This document shows, piece after piece, positions 1 through 7,456 of a stretch of DNA of 8,581 bases. The stretch covers positions 1-8,581 of the forward strand of contig JAWWBN010000166.1 of assembly GCA_033720955.1 (NCBI GenBank), written 5' to 3'. Each line of letters opens with the position of its first letter. Within the stretch, counting starts at the first letter, position 1. The notes beneath the pieces are model-generated. The model was not told the DNA's origin. It was given only the letters and a program-made list of their open reading frames with translations, and did not search any database. The position numbers were made by a program, and so were the translations under genes. Source of the stretch: JAWWBN01 sp033720955 (GTDB lineage: Bacteria; Acidobacteriota; Thermoanaerobaculia; Multivoradales; JAHEKO01).

Positions 1-24
1 GGGGTTGCGGGGGGTTCGGCTCAT
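1..24 (-). CDS. Possible 5' end of a leftward gene (8 codons only)
   Basis: An ATG on the minus strand at 24-22 opens a frame reading MSRTPRNP to the window edge. A TAGATT box on the same strand (47-42, preceded by TGG) lies 17 nt upstream of this ATG, which would give a leader of about 10 nt. There is no strong Shine-Dalgarno, only GGA immediately before the start. Too little protein is present to suggest a function. The support is the promoter-like box facing away from the next gene, so this is inference. Confidence 0.25.
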
Positions 25-41
25 TCCGAGTCCGTGAAGAG

Positions 42-89
42 AATCTACCACCCGCCTCGACGGGCGACCAACCCGGCGCCGGGTAGACT
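42..89. promoter_or_regulatory. Putative divergent promoter pair (two GGTAGAYT boxes)
   Basis: Two -10-like boxes face away from each other: GGTAGATT on the minus strand (49-42) and GGTAGACT on the plus strand (82-89). The plus box ends 8 nt before the ATG at 98, so a transcript would begin at or just before that ATG and be leaderless. No recognisable -35 hexamer lies about 17 bp upstream of either box. The repeated motif is seen directly; promoter function is inferred. Confidence 0.4.
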
Positions 90-97
90 CCCGCGGA

Positions 98-2275
98 ATG
101 AACGGCGGGGACGAGCTCCGGCGCGGCGCCCTGTCGAGCCCCCTGCGGTCCGGGCTGCTGCTGGCCGTCGCGGGGCTCGCGGTGCTCGTCGCCCTGGCCC
201 TCCTGGCTCCGGAGCAGCGCGGGCCCCGGGGCGACGAGCCCACCTATCGCGCGATGGTGGAGAGCGTCCTCGCGGACGGCGACCTGCGCTTCGACGAGCG
301 CGACGCCCGCCGCGCCTCGGACCGCTCCGAGACGTTGATCCTGCAGCGCGCCGCGGACGGGAGGATCGGCTACTCCAAGCCGGCCCTCTACCCGCTGGCC
401 GCGGCTCCGCTGGTGGCCCTGGCCGGCGAGGCGGGCTATCCGCTGACCAACCTGCTCGTCCTGGGCGTGGCCGTGGCCCTGGGGTGGGCGCTGGTGCGGC
501 GCGGCGCCACCCGGGGACAGGCGGCGCTCCTCCTGGCGACCTTCCTGGTGCCCTCGGTGGCGCTCTGCTACCTCACCTGGCGCACCGCCGACCTGGTCCA
601 GCTCTCGCTGGCCCTGGCGGGGATGGCGCTGGCCCTGGCGGGCGGGCGGAGGGCGGCGGGAGACCCGGTCCGGCCTCTGGACGGCGGCCTGGCGGTGGCG
701 TGCGGCGGCCTCTGCCTGGGCCTCCTCACCTCGCTGCGCTTCCCCAACGGGCTCCTGGCGGCGGCCACGGCGGCGGCGCTGGCCCTGGGCGGACGTCGGC
801 GGCGGGCGGCGGCGCTGCTGCTGGCGGCCCTGGTAGGCCTCGGCGGCTCGCTCCTGCTGAACGCCGCCCTCACCGGGGCCGCCAACCCGTACAAGGCGGT
901 GCGCGCCAGCTTCAACCCGCAGATCGGGCTGCCGGCGGGCGAGACGGAGGAGGCGGCCGAGGCCCTGGCCCAGTTCGACGAGCAGCGCAAGACGGTGCGC
1001 ATGACCTGGGCGCCGGTCCTCGAGCCCTCCCTGAGCGCCTACTCGAGCCTCTACTTCCTGGTCGGCCGCCACACCGGGCTGCTCTTCTACTTCCCGGCGG
1101 CCCTCTGGCTGACCCTGGCGGCCCTGCGGCGGCCCGACCGGGCGACGCTGGCGCTGCTGGGCGGGGCCGCGGCGCTGGCCCTCTTCTACCTGGTCTGGCT
1201 GCCCCGCAACTACTTCGGGGGCGGCACCTTCGTGGGCAACCGGTACTTCCTGGTCGCCTACCCGGCCCTGCTGGCGGCGGTGCGCCGGCCGCCGTCGCTG
1301 AGGGCTTTGGCGCCGGCGTGGGGGATCGCCGCGGTGGTGGCGGGGTCGGCCCTGGTCTCGGTGGCCAGCGCGGCTCCCCACGAGCGCTCCAGCCAGCTCC
1401 ACGCCTACGCCGGGCTCTTCCGGCTGCTGCCGCTGGAGTCGACCGCCGAGGCGCTCGACGGCCCGCGGGAGCGCTACTGGTCGGACGAGCGGCTGCTCTT
1501 CGCCGACCCCTGGGCCGAGGTCGAGCCGCTGGGCTTCCATCTCTTCTCCGAGAGGCCGCCGGCCGAGCTCATGCTCGTCTCGGGCCGCGACCACGGAGTG
1601 CTGCGCTTCATCGTCCAGGCCGACGTGCCCGCGGCCGAGCTGGTGATCTCCGACTGGGGGTCGAGACGGGTGGTGGCTCTCGCCGCTCCCCCCGGCGAGC
1701 ACCTGGCCCGCGGCCTGGTGGAGGTGGAGGCGTCGCCGGCCTGGCGCCGTCACCCCTTCCCGTGGAGCGGCGGCGAGCGCTGGCGGGCCTGGGTCTTCCG
1801 CCTGGGCCTCGACGCCGTGGGCGGGGGCCCCGCCTCCGCCGAGGTGCGCTTCCTCGGGCCCTACCGGCCGGCGCCCAAGTTCTTCGCCCACCAGACGGTG
1901 GCGCTGGAGCTGCCTGAGACGGCGGCGGCGGGAGCCGAGACCCGGCTGCCGGTGCGGGTGCTGAACCGCGGGCGGCGGCCGTGGGCGTCGCGGGCCGACG
2001 TGCCGGTGCACCTGCGCTACCGGCTCGAGCCGCTGGCGGGCGGCGAGCTCGTCGTGGGGCGGGTGAGCCGCCTCCCCGGCGTGGTGAGCCACCGGGAGCT
2101 GCTGGAGGGCACGCTCCGGGTCCGCTGGCCCCGCCGCCCCGGGCGCTACCGGATGACGGTGGACCTGGTGCTGGGGGGCACCGTCTGGTTCGAGTCGATC
2201 GGCGGAGCGCCGCTCGCCGAGGGGGTCGTCGAGGTGCGGGAGGCCGAGCCCCGGCCCGCTCGCGTGGTAGGCTGA
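98..2275 (+). CDS. Polytopic membrane protein, GT-C glycosyltransferase-like, with Ig-like C-terminal domain
   Basis: A 725-residue protein, probably an integral membrane glycosyltransferase or related envelope-glycan protein. A first hydrophobic segment (about residues 18-38) is followed by GDEPTY at 45-50. An acidic residue in the first extracytoplasmic loop is typical of GT-C enzymes that use lipid-linked sugars. More hydrophobic segments follow at about 97-133, 141-183, 196-231, 237-260, 315-345, 350-368, 383-396 and 403-425. Residues 365-390 (RNYFGGG, then GNRYFLVAYPALL) resemble the late loop and helix of such proteins. Residues 480-590 look soluble and beta-rich. Residues 600-710 resemble an Ig-like domain I associate with polysaccharide enzymes (VRVLNRGRRPW, VHLRYRL, RRPGRYRMTVDLV, WFES). 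The start at 98 is chosen for the TAGACT box 8 nt upstream and because the hydrophobic N-terminus follows; no Shine-Dalgarno is visible. The methyltransferase gene follows 34 bp downstream. The acceptor and donor cannot be told, and a non-catalytic membrane protein remains possible. Confidence 0.7.
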   Translation: MNGGDELRRGALSSPLRSGLLLAVAGLAVLVALALLAPEQRGPRGDEPTYRAMVESVLADGDLRFDERDARRASDRSETLILQRAADGRIGYSKPALYPLAAAPLVALAGEAGYPLTNLLVLGVAVALGWALVRRGATRGQAALLLATFLVPSVALCYLTWRTADLVQLSLALAGMALALAGGRRAAGDPVRPLDGGLAVACGGLCLGLLTSLRFPNGLLAAATAAALALGGRRRRAAALLLAALVGLGGSLLLNAALTGAANPYKAVRASFNPQIGLPAGETEEAAEALAQFDEQRKTVRMTWAPVLEPSLSAYSSLYFLVGRHTGLLFYFPAALWLTLAALRRPDRATLALLGGAAALALFYLVWLPRNYFGGGTFVGNRYFLVAYPALLAAVRRPPSLRALAPAWGIAAVVAGSALVSVASAAPHERSSQLHAYAGLFRLLPLESTAEALDGPRERYWSDERLLFADPWAEVEPLGFHLFSERPPAELMLVSGRDHGVLRFIVQADVPAAELVISDWGSRRVVALAAPPGEHLARGLVEVEASPAWRRHPFPWSGGERWRAWVFRLGLDAVGGGPASAEVRFLGPYRPAPKFFAHQTVALELPETAAAGAETRLPVRVLNRGRRPWASRADVPVHLRYRLEPLAGGELVVGRVSRLPGVVSHRELLEGTLRVRWPRRPGRYRMTVDLVLGGTVWFESIGGAPLAEGVVEVREAEPRPARVVG
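2265..2273 (+). promoter_or_regulatory. Possible -10 box before the methyltransferase gene
   Basis: TGGTAGGCT overlaps the stop codon of the preceding gene and resembles the GGTAGAYT boxes at 42-49 and 82-89. Initiation about 7 nt downstream would leave a leader near 30 nt before the ATG at 2310. It lies inside coding sequence (codons for the C-terminal VVG), so the match may be chance. Cotranscription with the upstream gene is equally plausible. Confidence 0.2.
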
Positions 2276-2309
2276 CGGCCCGGTCGACCGAGCCCGCGAC
2301 CGCTCTTCC

Positions 2310-3755
2310 ATGCCCGAGCCCGACGCCGAGCCGCAGCCCGCCGCCGCCGCGCCCGGGGCCGCCGACGCCGAGCCGCCGGGGCTGCCGGCCTGGGGCGAGC
2401 GCTGGAGAGCCTTCGACCCGCAGCCGCCGCTGCCGGAGGACGGCGGGGGCTCCCCGGGGCCTTGGGCGCGGCTCAAGCGTCTGCTCAAGCGCTGGGTGCG
2501 CCGCGCCAGCCTGGGCGCCCAGCGGGATCTCTGGCAGGAGCAGAGCAGCTACAACCTGCGCCTGGCGCGGGACCTCGCCGAGGCGCGGGAGCGGGAGCGC
2601 CGCCTGACCGAGCGGGTCGAGGATCTGCTGCACCGCCTGGGGAGCCTGGAGCCGGAGCTGCCGCGGCTGGGCGCCGACCTGCAGCAGGTGCAGTCCGAGC
2701 TCACTCGAGACGTGCGGCGCAACCGCGAGACCCAGGCCGAGGAGCTGAGGCAGGTCCAGGAGGCGGTGCTGGCCGACCTGCGGGCGGTGCGTGACCACCA
2801 CCTCGAGTACCTGCAGTCCCACAACGACCGTCTGGACAACCTGGAGGGGCTCGAGAACGAGGGCTTCGACGATCTGCGGCGGCACCTCGACGCCCTCTTC
2901 GGCCGGTTGGACCAGAAGATCGACGACTACCGGCGGCAGAGCCGCAGGCTCTGGTCCGAGCTCGAGGCCCTCCTGGCGGCTGCCAAGCGGCCGGGTGCCG
3001 ACGCCCTGGCGACGACCGCCCGCGAGCAGGACTACCTGGCCCTGGAGGAGATCTTCCGCGGCAGCGAGGCGGAGATCGAGCGCCGGATCGACCCCTACCT
3101 GGAGATCCTCTCCGGTCGCGGCGAGGTGCTGGACCTGGGCTGCGGCCGCGGCGAGGCGCTGGAGGTGCTGGCGCGCGCCGGCGTCCCCTGCCGCGGCGTG
3201 GACGCCAACGCCGAGATGGTGGCGATCTGCCGCGAGAAGGGTCTCGAGGCGGAGGTGGGGGAGCTGTTCGAGATCCTGGCGGCTCTGCCGCCCGGGGGGC
3301 TGGGGGGCATCGTCTCCTTCCACGTCATCGAGCATCTGCCGCCGGAGTCGCTTGACCGGCTGGTGCGGCTGGCGTGGCGGGGGCTGGCGGAGGGCGGGGT
3401 GCTCGCCCTGGAGACGCCGAGCCCGCTCTCCCTCACGGTGGCGGCGCGCAACTTCTGGATCGACCCCACCCACCGGCGGCCGGTCCACCCCGACACGCTG
3501 CGGCACATCTTCCGGCGGGCGGGCTTCGAGCCGGTGCGGCGGATCGATCTGCAGCCGTTCGCGGAGGAGGAGCGGCTGCCCGAGCTCTCGGCCGAGGGTC
3601 TCGGGCCGGAGCTGGCGCGGATGGTCCAGCAGGTGAACGCCCTGCGCGACGCGCTCGACCGGCTGCTCTTCGGGTACCAGGACTACGGCATGGTGGGCTT
3701 CAAGCCCGCCCCGGCGGCTGGGCCGGAGAGCCGCGCAGATAGAGCGGCCGGGTGA
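2310..3755 (+). CDS. Coiled-coil SAM-dependent class I methyltransferase
   Basis: A 481-residue soluble protein. Residues 1-50 are Pro/Ala-rich and probably disordered. Residues 51-70 are basic (RLKRLLKRWVRR), and about 80-225 are a long charged helical coiled coil. The class I methyltransferase domain covers about 240-410: YLALEEIFRGSE at 242-253, SAM-binding motif I LDLGCGRGE at 274-282, the acidic ribose-contact segment GVDAN at 296-300, IEHLPP at 340-345, and ETPSPLSL at 368-375. DPTHRRPVHPDTLRHI (385-400) is a signature I recognise from methyltransferases in O-antigen and capsule clusters. It probably methylates a sugar or glycan end, with the coiled coil setting oligomer or membrane-complex geometry as in WbdD-type chain-length systems; that comparison is inference. 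The gene lies 34 bp after the GT-C-like gene, and its last 56 bp overlap the 3' end of convergent tsaB. No clear Shine-Dalgarno precedes the ATG. The substrate is unknown. Confidence 0.8.
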   Translation: MPEPDAEPQPAAAAPGAADAEPPGLPAWGERWRAFDPQPPLPEDGGGSPGPWARLKRLLKRWVRRASLGAQRDLWQEQSSYNLRLARDLAEARERERRLTERVEDLLHRLGSLEPELPRLGADLQQVQSELTRDVRRNRETQAEELRQVQEAVLADLRAVRDHHLEYLQSHNDRLDNLEGLENEGFDDLRRHLDALFGRLDQKIDDYRRQSRRLWSELEALLAAAKRPGADALATTAREQDYLALEEIFRGSEAEIERRIDPYLEILSGRGEVLDLGCGRGEALEVLARAGVPCRGVDANAEMVAICREKGLEAEVGELFEILAALPPGGLGGIVSFHVIEHLPPESLDRLVRLAWRGLAEGGVLALETPSPLSLTVAARNFWIDPTHRRPVHPDTLRHIFRRAGFEPVRRIDLQPFAEEERLPELSAEGLGPELARMVQQVNALRDALDRLLFGYQDYGMVGFKPAPAAGPESRADRAAG

Positions 3756-4383
3756 GGGCGGCGGCGTCCCACCGCCCGGCCCCGGCGGCGGCCAGGCGGG
3801 CGCCGGTCGCGGCCAATGGGGGCGGTTGCCACGGCTCCGCGGCGACGGGCCATCCCGGCAGGTCGGCCAGCGCCGCGGCGCCGAAGCCCACCACCCGGCA
3901 GGGGGCGTGGGCCGCGATCTCCTGCGGCCCGACCACGGCGGGATCGGCTCGCGGTCGGCGCAGCTCGGCCGCCGGACCGCCGGCGAAGAGCTGGGCGAAC
4001 CACTCGCCCCGCAGGGCGTCCACCACCGCGACGACGGTGTCGGCCGGCGGTCCGTCGTAGGCGGCCGCCAGCACCTCCAGGGTCGGCAGCGCGGCGGCGG
4101 GCAGCCCGAGCGCCTGGTGCAGGCCCAGGGCGGTGGAGAGACCGACCCGCAGCCCGGTGAAGCTGCCGGGGCCGGCCAGGGCCGCCACCGCCCCCAGCTC
4201 GGGCGGGGCTAGGCCGGCGTCGGCCAGGAGCCCGTCGATCATGCCGAGCAGCGCGCTGGAGGAGGTGCGGGGCCCCGCGGTCGCCTGCCGGACGGGGTCG
4301 CCCGAGGAGAGCAGCGCCACGCTCACGCGGGGCGAGCCGCTGTCGATGCACAGAACGGGTCCGGAAACGCTGGCTATACTCAC
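3700..4383 (-). CDS. tsaB: tRNA threonylcarbamoyladenosine biosynthesis protein TsaB
   Basis: A 227-residue cytoplasmic protein of the ASKHA-fold TsaB family. In bacteria TsaB partners TsaD and TsaE to transfer threonylcarbamoyl to A37 of ANN-decoding tRNAs. The N-terminal strand is VLCIDSG (10-16), and the family hallmark GPGSFTGLRVG is at 71-81, followed by LSTALGLHQALGLP and the usual TLEVLA segment near 101-106. TsaB is normally a non-catalytic scaffold, so absence of metal-site residues is expected. The start is GTG at 4383-4381, the only reasonable initiator upstream of VLCIDSG; it gives an N-terminus about 8 residues longer than typical. No Shine-Dalgarno is visible. The start is 5 bp from the divergent mutS ATG, so its promoter must lie inside mutS coding sequence. 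The 3' end overlaps the convergent methyltransferase gene by 56 bp. Confidence 0.93.
   Translation of the reverse strand: MSIASVSGPVLCIDSGSPRVSVALLSSGDPVRQATAGPRTSSSALLGMIDGLLADAGLAPPELGAVAALAGPGSFTGLRVGLSTALGLHQALGLPAAALPTLEVLAAAYDGPPADTVVAVVDALRGEWFAQLFAGGPAAELRRPRADPAVVGPQEIAAHAPCRVVGFGAAALADLPGWPVAAEPWQPPPLAATGARLAAAGAGRWDAAALTRPLYLRGSPAQPPGRA
4371..4380 (+). promoter_or_regulatory. Putative -10 element of mutS, leaderless geometry
   Basis: TGGCTATACT contains TATACT at 4375-4380, a 5 of 6 match to the TATAAT consensus. A TG lies 2 nt upstream of the hexamer, where an extended -10 has it 1 nt upstream. The box ends 8 nt before the mutS ATG (4389), which puts the expected transcription start at about 4387-4389. 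No Shine-Dalgarno and no convincing -35 are seen. The element sits inside codons 2-5 of divergent tsaB. The same 7-mer TGGCTAT starts the -10 region before dtd (7498-7504). Confidence 0.5.
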
Positions 4384-4388
4384 TTTCG

Positions 4389-7007
4389 ATGGCCCGGGCC
4401 GCCCAGCTCACGCCGATGCTCCGCCACTATCTGGAGGTGAAGCGGGAGCATCCGGGCGCCATCCTGCTGTATCGAATGGGCGACTTCTACGAGGCGTTCT
4501 TCGAGGACGCCGAGCGGGCGGCGCCGGTGCTGGAGATCGCGCTGACGGCACGGCATCGCGGGCGGGAGAGCGAGGCGCCGATGTGCGGAGTGCCGCACCA
4601 CGCCCTCGAACTCTACCTGGGCAAGCTGATCCAGGCGGGCTTCCGGGTGGCGATCTGCGATCAGGTGGAGGATCCCAGGGAGGCCAAGGGGCTGGTGCGT
4701 CGCGAGGTCACCCGGGTGGTCACCCCGGGCACCCTCAACGAGCCCGAGCTCCTCCCCAGCGACGAGGAGAACCTGCTGGCCACGCTGGTCTGGGAGGAGG
4801 ACGGATCGGGAGCCGGCGCGTTTCTCGACGTCTCGACGGGGCGCTTCTTCGCCCGGCGCTGGCCGGGGCCGGGCGACGCGGCCGAGGACCTGGCGGTGCT
4901 GCGGCCGAGGGAGGTGCTGGTGCCGGCCGGGGAGGAGCTGCCGGCCCCGGTCGCCGAGTGGCTCGCCGGCAGCGAGGTCTGCCGCACCGAGGTGGAGGAG
5001 AGCGAGTGGCTCGACCGCAAGCGCGCCGCGGAGACCCTGGAGCGGCAGTTCGGGGTGGCCACACTCCGCGGCTTCGGCGTCCAGGCGGGGGAGGCGGCGG
5101 TGCGGGCCGCGGCGCTGGCGCTGCGCTATGCCCAGGGGACCCAGCGCAACGACCTGGTCCACGTCCGGGAGCTCACCCTGCGCGGGGCCGCCGACGCCAT
5201 GGTGCTCGACGCCACCACCCAGGCCAACCTCGAGCTCTTCCGCAACCTCCGCGAGGGGGGCCGCGAGCGCACCCTGCTCGCGGTCCTCGACCGCACGGTG
5301 AGCCCGGGAGGCGGCCGACTGCTGCGCGACTGGCTGCGCCGGCCGCTGAGCGAGCCGGCGGCCATCGAGCGCCGGCTGGAGGCGGTGGCCGACCTGCTGG
5401 AGCACGAGCCGCGGCGCTCCCGTCTGCGGGACGAGCTGCGCGGCGCCGGCGACCCCGAGAGACTGGTGGGTCGCGCGGCGGTGGGCCGGCTGGGCCCGCG
5501 GGAGGCGGCGGCGCTGCGCGATGCCCTGGTGCGGGTGCCGACGGTGCAGGCGGAGCTCGACGGGCTGCGCTCGCCGCTGCTGGGCGAGCTCGCGGCGGCG
5601 GACCCGGTGGCCGATCTCGCCGAGTCGCTCGAGCGCCGGCTCCACCCGACCCCGGCCGCCCAGGCTCGCGACGGCGAGGTGATCGCCGACGGCGTGTGCG
5701 AGGAGCTGGACGGGCTGCGCTCCCTGGCGCGCGACGGCAAGCGGCACATCCTGGACCTCGAGACGCGGGAGAGGGAGCGCACCGGCATCGGCTCGCTCAA
5801 GGTGCGGTTCAACAAGGTGTTCGGCTACTACCTCGAGGTCACCAAGGCGAACCAGGACCGGGTGCCGGAGGAGTACGAGCGCAAGCAGACCCTGGTCAAC
5901 GCCGAGCGCTACGTGACGCCCGAGCTGAAGGAGCTGGAGGAGCGCATCCTGACCGCCGAGGAGCGCCGCGTGAGCCGCGAGGAGGAGCTCTTCGCCGAGG
6001 TGCGCGGGTCCATCGCGGCGCAGGCGGAGCGGCTGCTGGCGCTGGCTCGGGCCCTGGCGGCCGTGGACGTGCTGGCGGCCTTCGCGGAGGCGGCGGGACG
6101 GTACCGCTACTGCCGGCCGGTCATCGAGCCCGCCGGCGACCCGATCCACGTGGAGGCCGGCCGGCATCCGGTGGTGGAGCGGCTCCACTCGGAGCCCTTC
6201 GTCCCCAACGACGTCGCGCTGGACGCCGAGAACGGTCCGATCGTGGTGCTGACCGGCCCCAACATGGGCGGCAAGTCGACCTACCTGCGGCAGGTCGCCC
6301 TCATCTCCCTGATGGCGCAGGCCGGCTCCTTCGTGCCCGCCGACGCCGCCCGCCTGGGGGTGGTGGACCGCATCTTCACCCGCGTCGGCGCCAGCGACGA
6401 CCTGACCCGCGGCGAGTCGACCTTCATGGTAGAGATGGTGGAGACGGCCAACATCCTGCGCCAGGCGACTCCCGAGAGCCTGGTCATCCTGGACGAGGTG
6501 GGCCGGGGCACCGCCACCTTCGACGGCCTCTCCCTGGCCTGGGCCATCGTCGAGCACCTGCACCAGGGGGCCTGCCCCAAGACGGTGTTCGCCACCCACT
6601 ATCACGAGCTGACCGAGCTGTCCGCCCTGCTGCCGGGGGTGGTGAACCGCACCCTGGAGGTCAAGGAGTTCAACGACGAGATCATCTTCCTGCGGCGGGT
6701 GGTCCCCGGCAGCGCCGACAAGTCGTACGGCCTGCAGGTGGCCCGGCTGGCCGGCATCCCGGAGCCGGTGGTGCGGCGCGCCGCGGAGATCCTGGCCAAC
6801 CTGGAGGCGCAGGAGTACGACCTCGCCGGGCGGCCGCGGCTGGCGAAGGGATCGCTCCCGGGGTCGTCCACCGACCAGCTCCAGCTCTTCGCGCCGCCCG
6901 AGGAGGTGGTGGCGGCCATCCTCGCCGAGGTGGACGTCGAGCGTCTGGCGCCCCTGGCGGCGCTGAATCTGCTCCACAGCCTCAAGAGCCGCCTGGGCGG
7001 CGGCTGA
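4389..7007 (+). CDS. mutS: DNA mismatch repair ATPase MutS
   Basis: A full-length 872-residue MutS1 that binds base mismatches and small loops as a clamp-like dimer and recruits MutL. The N-terminal mismatch-binding domain has GDFYEAF with the intercalating Phe33 and Glu35. MCGVPHHA and AICDQVEDP follow in the same domain, then the connector domain (VTRVVTPGTL onward). The core and clamp domains span roughly 270-570 (ANLELFRNLREGG, RLLRDWLRRPLS, IGSLKVRFNKVFGYYLEVTK). The ATPase domain has Walker A GPNMGGKST at 623-631, STFMVEMVET, Walker B VILDEVGRG with Asp702-Glu703, and ATHYHE at 735-740. The C-terminal helical segment LAPLAALNLLHSLKSRL is the usual dimer/tetramer tail, so nothing is truncated. 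The ATG at 4389 is supported by direct alignment of the FYE region and by TATACT 8 nt upstream; there is no Shine-Dalgarno. It diverges from tsaB and converges on ssb after 17 bp. No mutL is present in the window. Confidence 0.98.
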   Translation: MARAAQLTPMLRHYLEVKREHPGAILLYRMGDFYEAFFEDAERAAPVLEIALTARHRGRESEAPMCGVPHHALELYLGKLIQAGFRVAICDQVEDPREAKGLVRREVTRVVTPGTLNEPELLPSDEENLLATLVWEEDGSGAGAFLDVSTGRFFARRWPGPGDAAEDLAVLRPREVLVPAGEELPAPVAEWLAGSEVCRTEVEESEWLDRKRAAETLERQFGVATLRGFGVQAGEAAVRAAALALRYAQGTQRNDLVHVRELTLRGAADAMVLDATTQANLELFRNLREGGRERTLLAVLDRTVSPGGGRLLRDWLRRPLSEPAAIERRLEAVADLLEHEPRRSRLRDELRGAGDPERLVGRAAVGRLGPREAAALRDALVRVPTVQAELDGLRSPLLGELAAADPVADLAESLERRLHPTPAAQARDGEVIADGVCEELDGLRSLARDGKRHILDLETRERERTGIGSLKVRFNKVFGYYLEVTKANQDRVPEEYERKQTLVNAERYVTPELKELEERILTAEERRVSREEELFAEVRGSIAAQAERLLALARALAAVDVLAAFAEAAGRYRYCRPVIEPAGDPIHVEAGRHPVVERLHSEPFVPNDVALDAENGPIVVLTGPNMGGKSTYLRQVALISLMAQAGSFVPADAARLGVVDRIFTRVGASDDLTRGESTFMVEMVETANILRQATPESLVILDEVGRGTATFDGLSLAWAIVEHLHQGACPKTVFATHYHELTELSALLPGVVNRTLEVKEFNDEIIFLRRVVPGSADKSYGLQVARLAGIPEPVVRRAAEILANLEAQEYDLAGRPRLAKGSLPGSSTDQLQLFAPPEEVVAAILAEVDVERLAPLAALNLLHSLKSRLGGG

Positions 7008-7024
7008 CCCGCGCCGGGCCGCAG

Positions 7025-7447
7025 CTAGAAGGGGATGTCGTCGTCGTCGGGCCCGACGTCGGGCGCCTCGGAGGGGAAGCCGCTGCCGCCCGCGGCCGGG
7101 CCCGAGGGCCCTCCGTCGCCGCGCTGGCCGAGCATCTGGAAGTTCTCGCAGATGACCTCGGTGCGGTAGCGCTTCTCGCCGCTCTGCTTGTCTTCCCAGG
7201 AGCGGGTCTGCAGCCGCCCCTCGACGAAGATCTGGCGGCCGCGGCTCAGATACTGCCCTGCGACCTCGGCCTGGCGCCCCCAGCAGACGATGTTGTGCCA
7301 CTCGGTCTGCTCCTGGCGGTTGCCGTCGCGGTCGCGCCAGCGGCGGTTGGTGGCCAGGCTGAAGTTGGCCACCGGCTGACCCGAAGGGGTGGTCCGCACC
7401 TCGGGGTCACGGCCCAGATTGCCGATCAGAAAGACCTTGTTCACCAT
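7025..7447 (-). CDS. ssb: Single-stranded DNA-binding protein SSB
   Basis: A 140-residue SSB that coats single-stranded DNA during replication, recombination and repair, usually as a homotetramer. The OB fold covers about residues 1-107: VNKVFLIGNLGRDPEVR at 2-18, VANFSLATNRRW at 26-37, TEWHNIVCWGRQAE at 48-61, GRQIFVEGRLQTRSWED at 70-86, and ENFQMLG at 101-107. A short Gly/Pro-rich linker (108-132) ends in the canonical acidic tip DDDDIPF (134-140), the docking site for repair and replication partners. This C-terminus shows the gene is complete. The ATG at 7447 has a strong Shine-Dalgarno AAGGAG on the minus strand (7462-7457) with 9-nt spacing, unlike mutS and the first gene. It diverges from dtd across a shared 106-bp region and converges on mutS. 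Confidence 0.97.
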   Translation of the reverse strand: MVNKVFLIGNLGRDPEVRTTPSGQPVANFSLATNRRWRDRDGNRQEQTEWHNIVCWGRQAEVAGQYLSRGRQIFVEGRLQTRSWEDKQSGEKRYRTEVICENFQMLGQRGDGGPSGPAAGGSGFPSEAPDVGPDDDDIPF

Positions 7448-7456
7448 CGCGATCTG

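Noticed and set aside
34..1917. 627-codon plus-strand frame overlapping the GT-C-like gene
   Set aside because: The frame starting at 98 has alternating hydrophobic segments and family-like motifs; this one is Gly/Arg/Pro low complexity.
1608..3506. 632-codon minus-strand open frame under the first two genes
   Set aside because: It is antisense to the methyltransferase domain with clear SAM motifs; the translation is Arg/Pro/Gln-biased and carries no motif.
6988..7001. GCCGCC/GGCGGC hairpin at the end of mutS as a terminator
   Set aside because: The loop is only 2 nt, there is no T-run on either strand, and it encodes the SRLGGG C-terminus; such repeats are expected by chance at this GC.
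4380..7301. 973-codon open frame on the minus strand across mutS
   Set aside because: It is antisense to an unmistakable mutS with all conserved motifs; its translation is compositionally biased and reflects high third-position GC.
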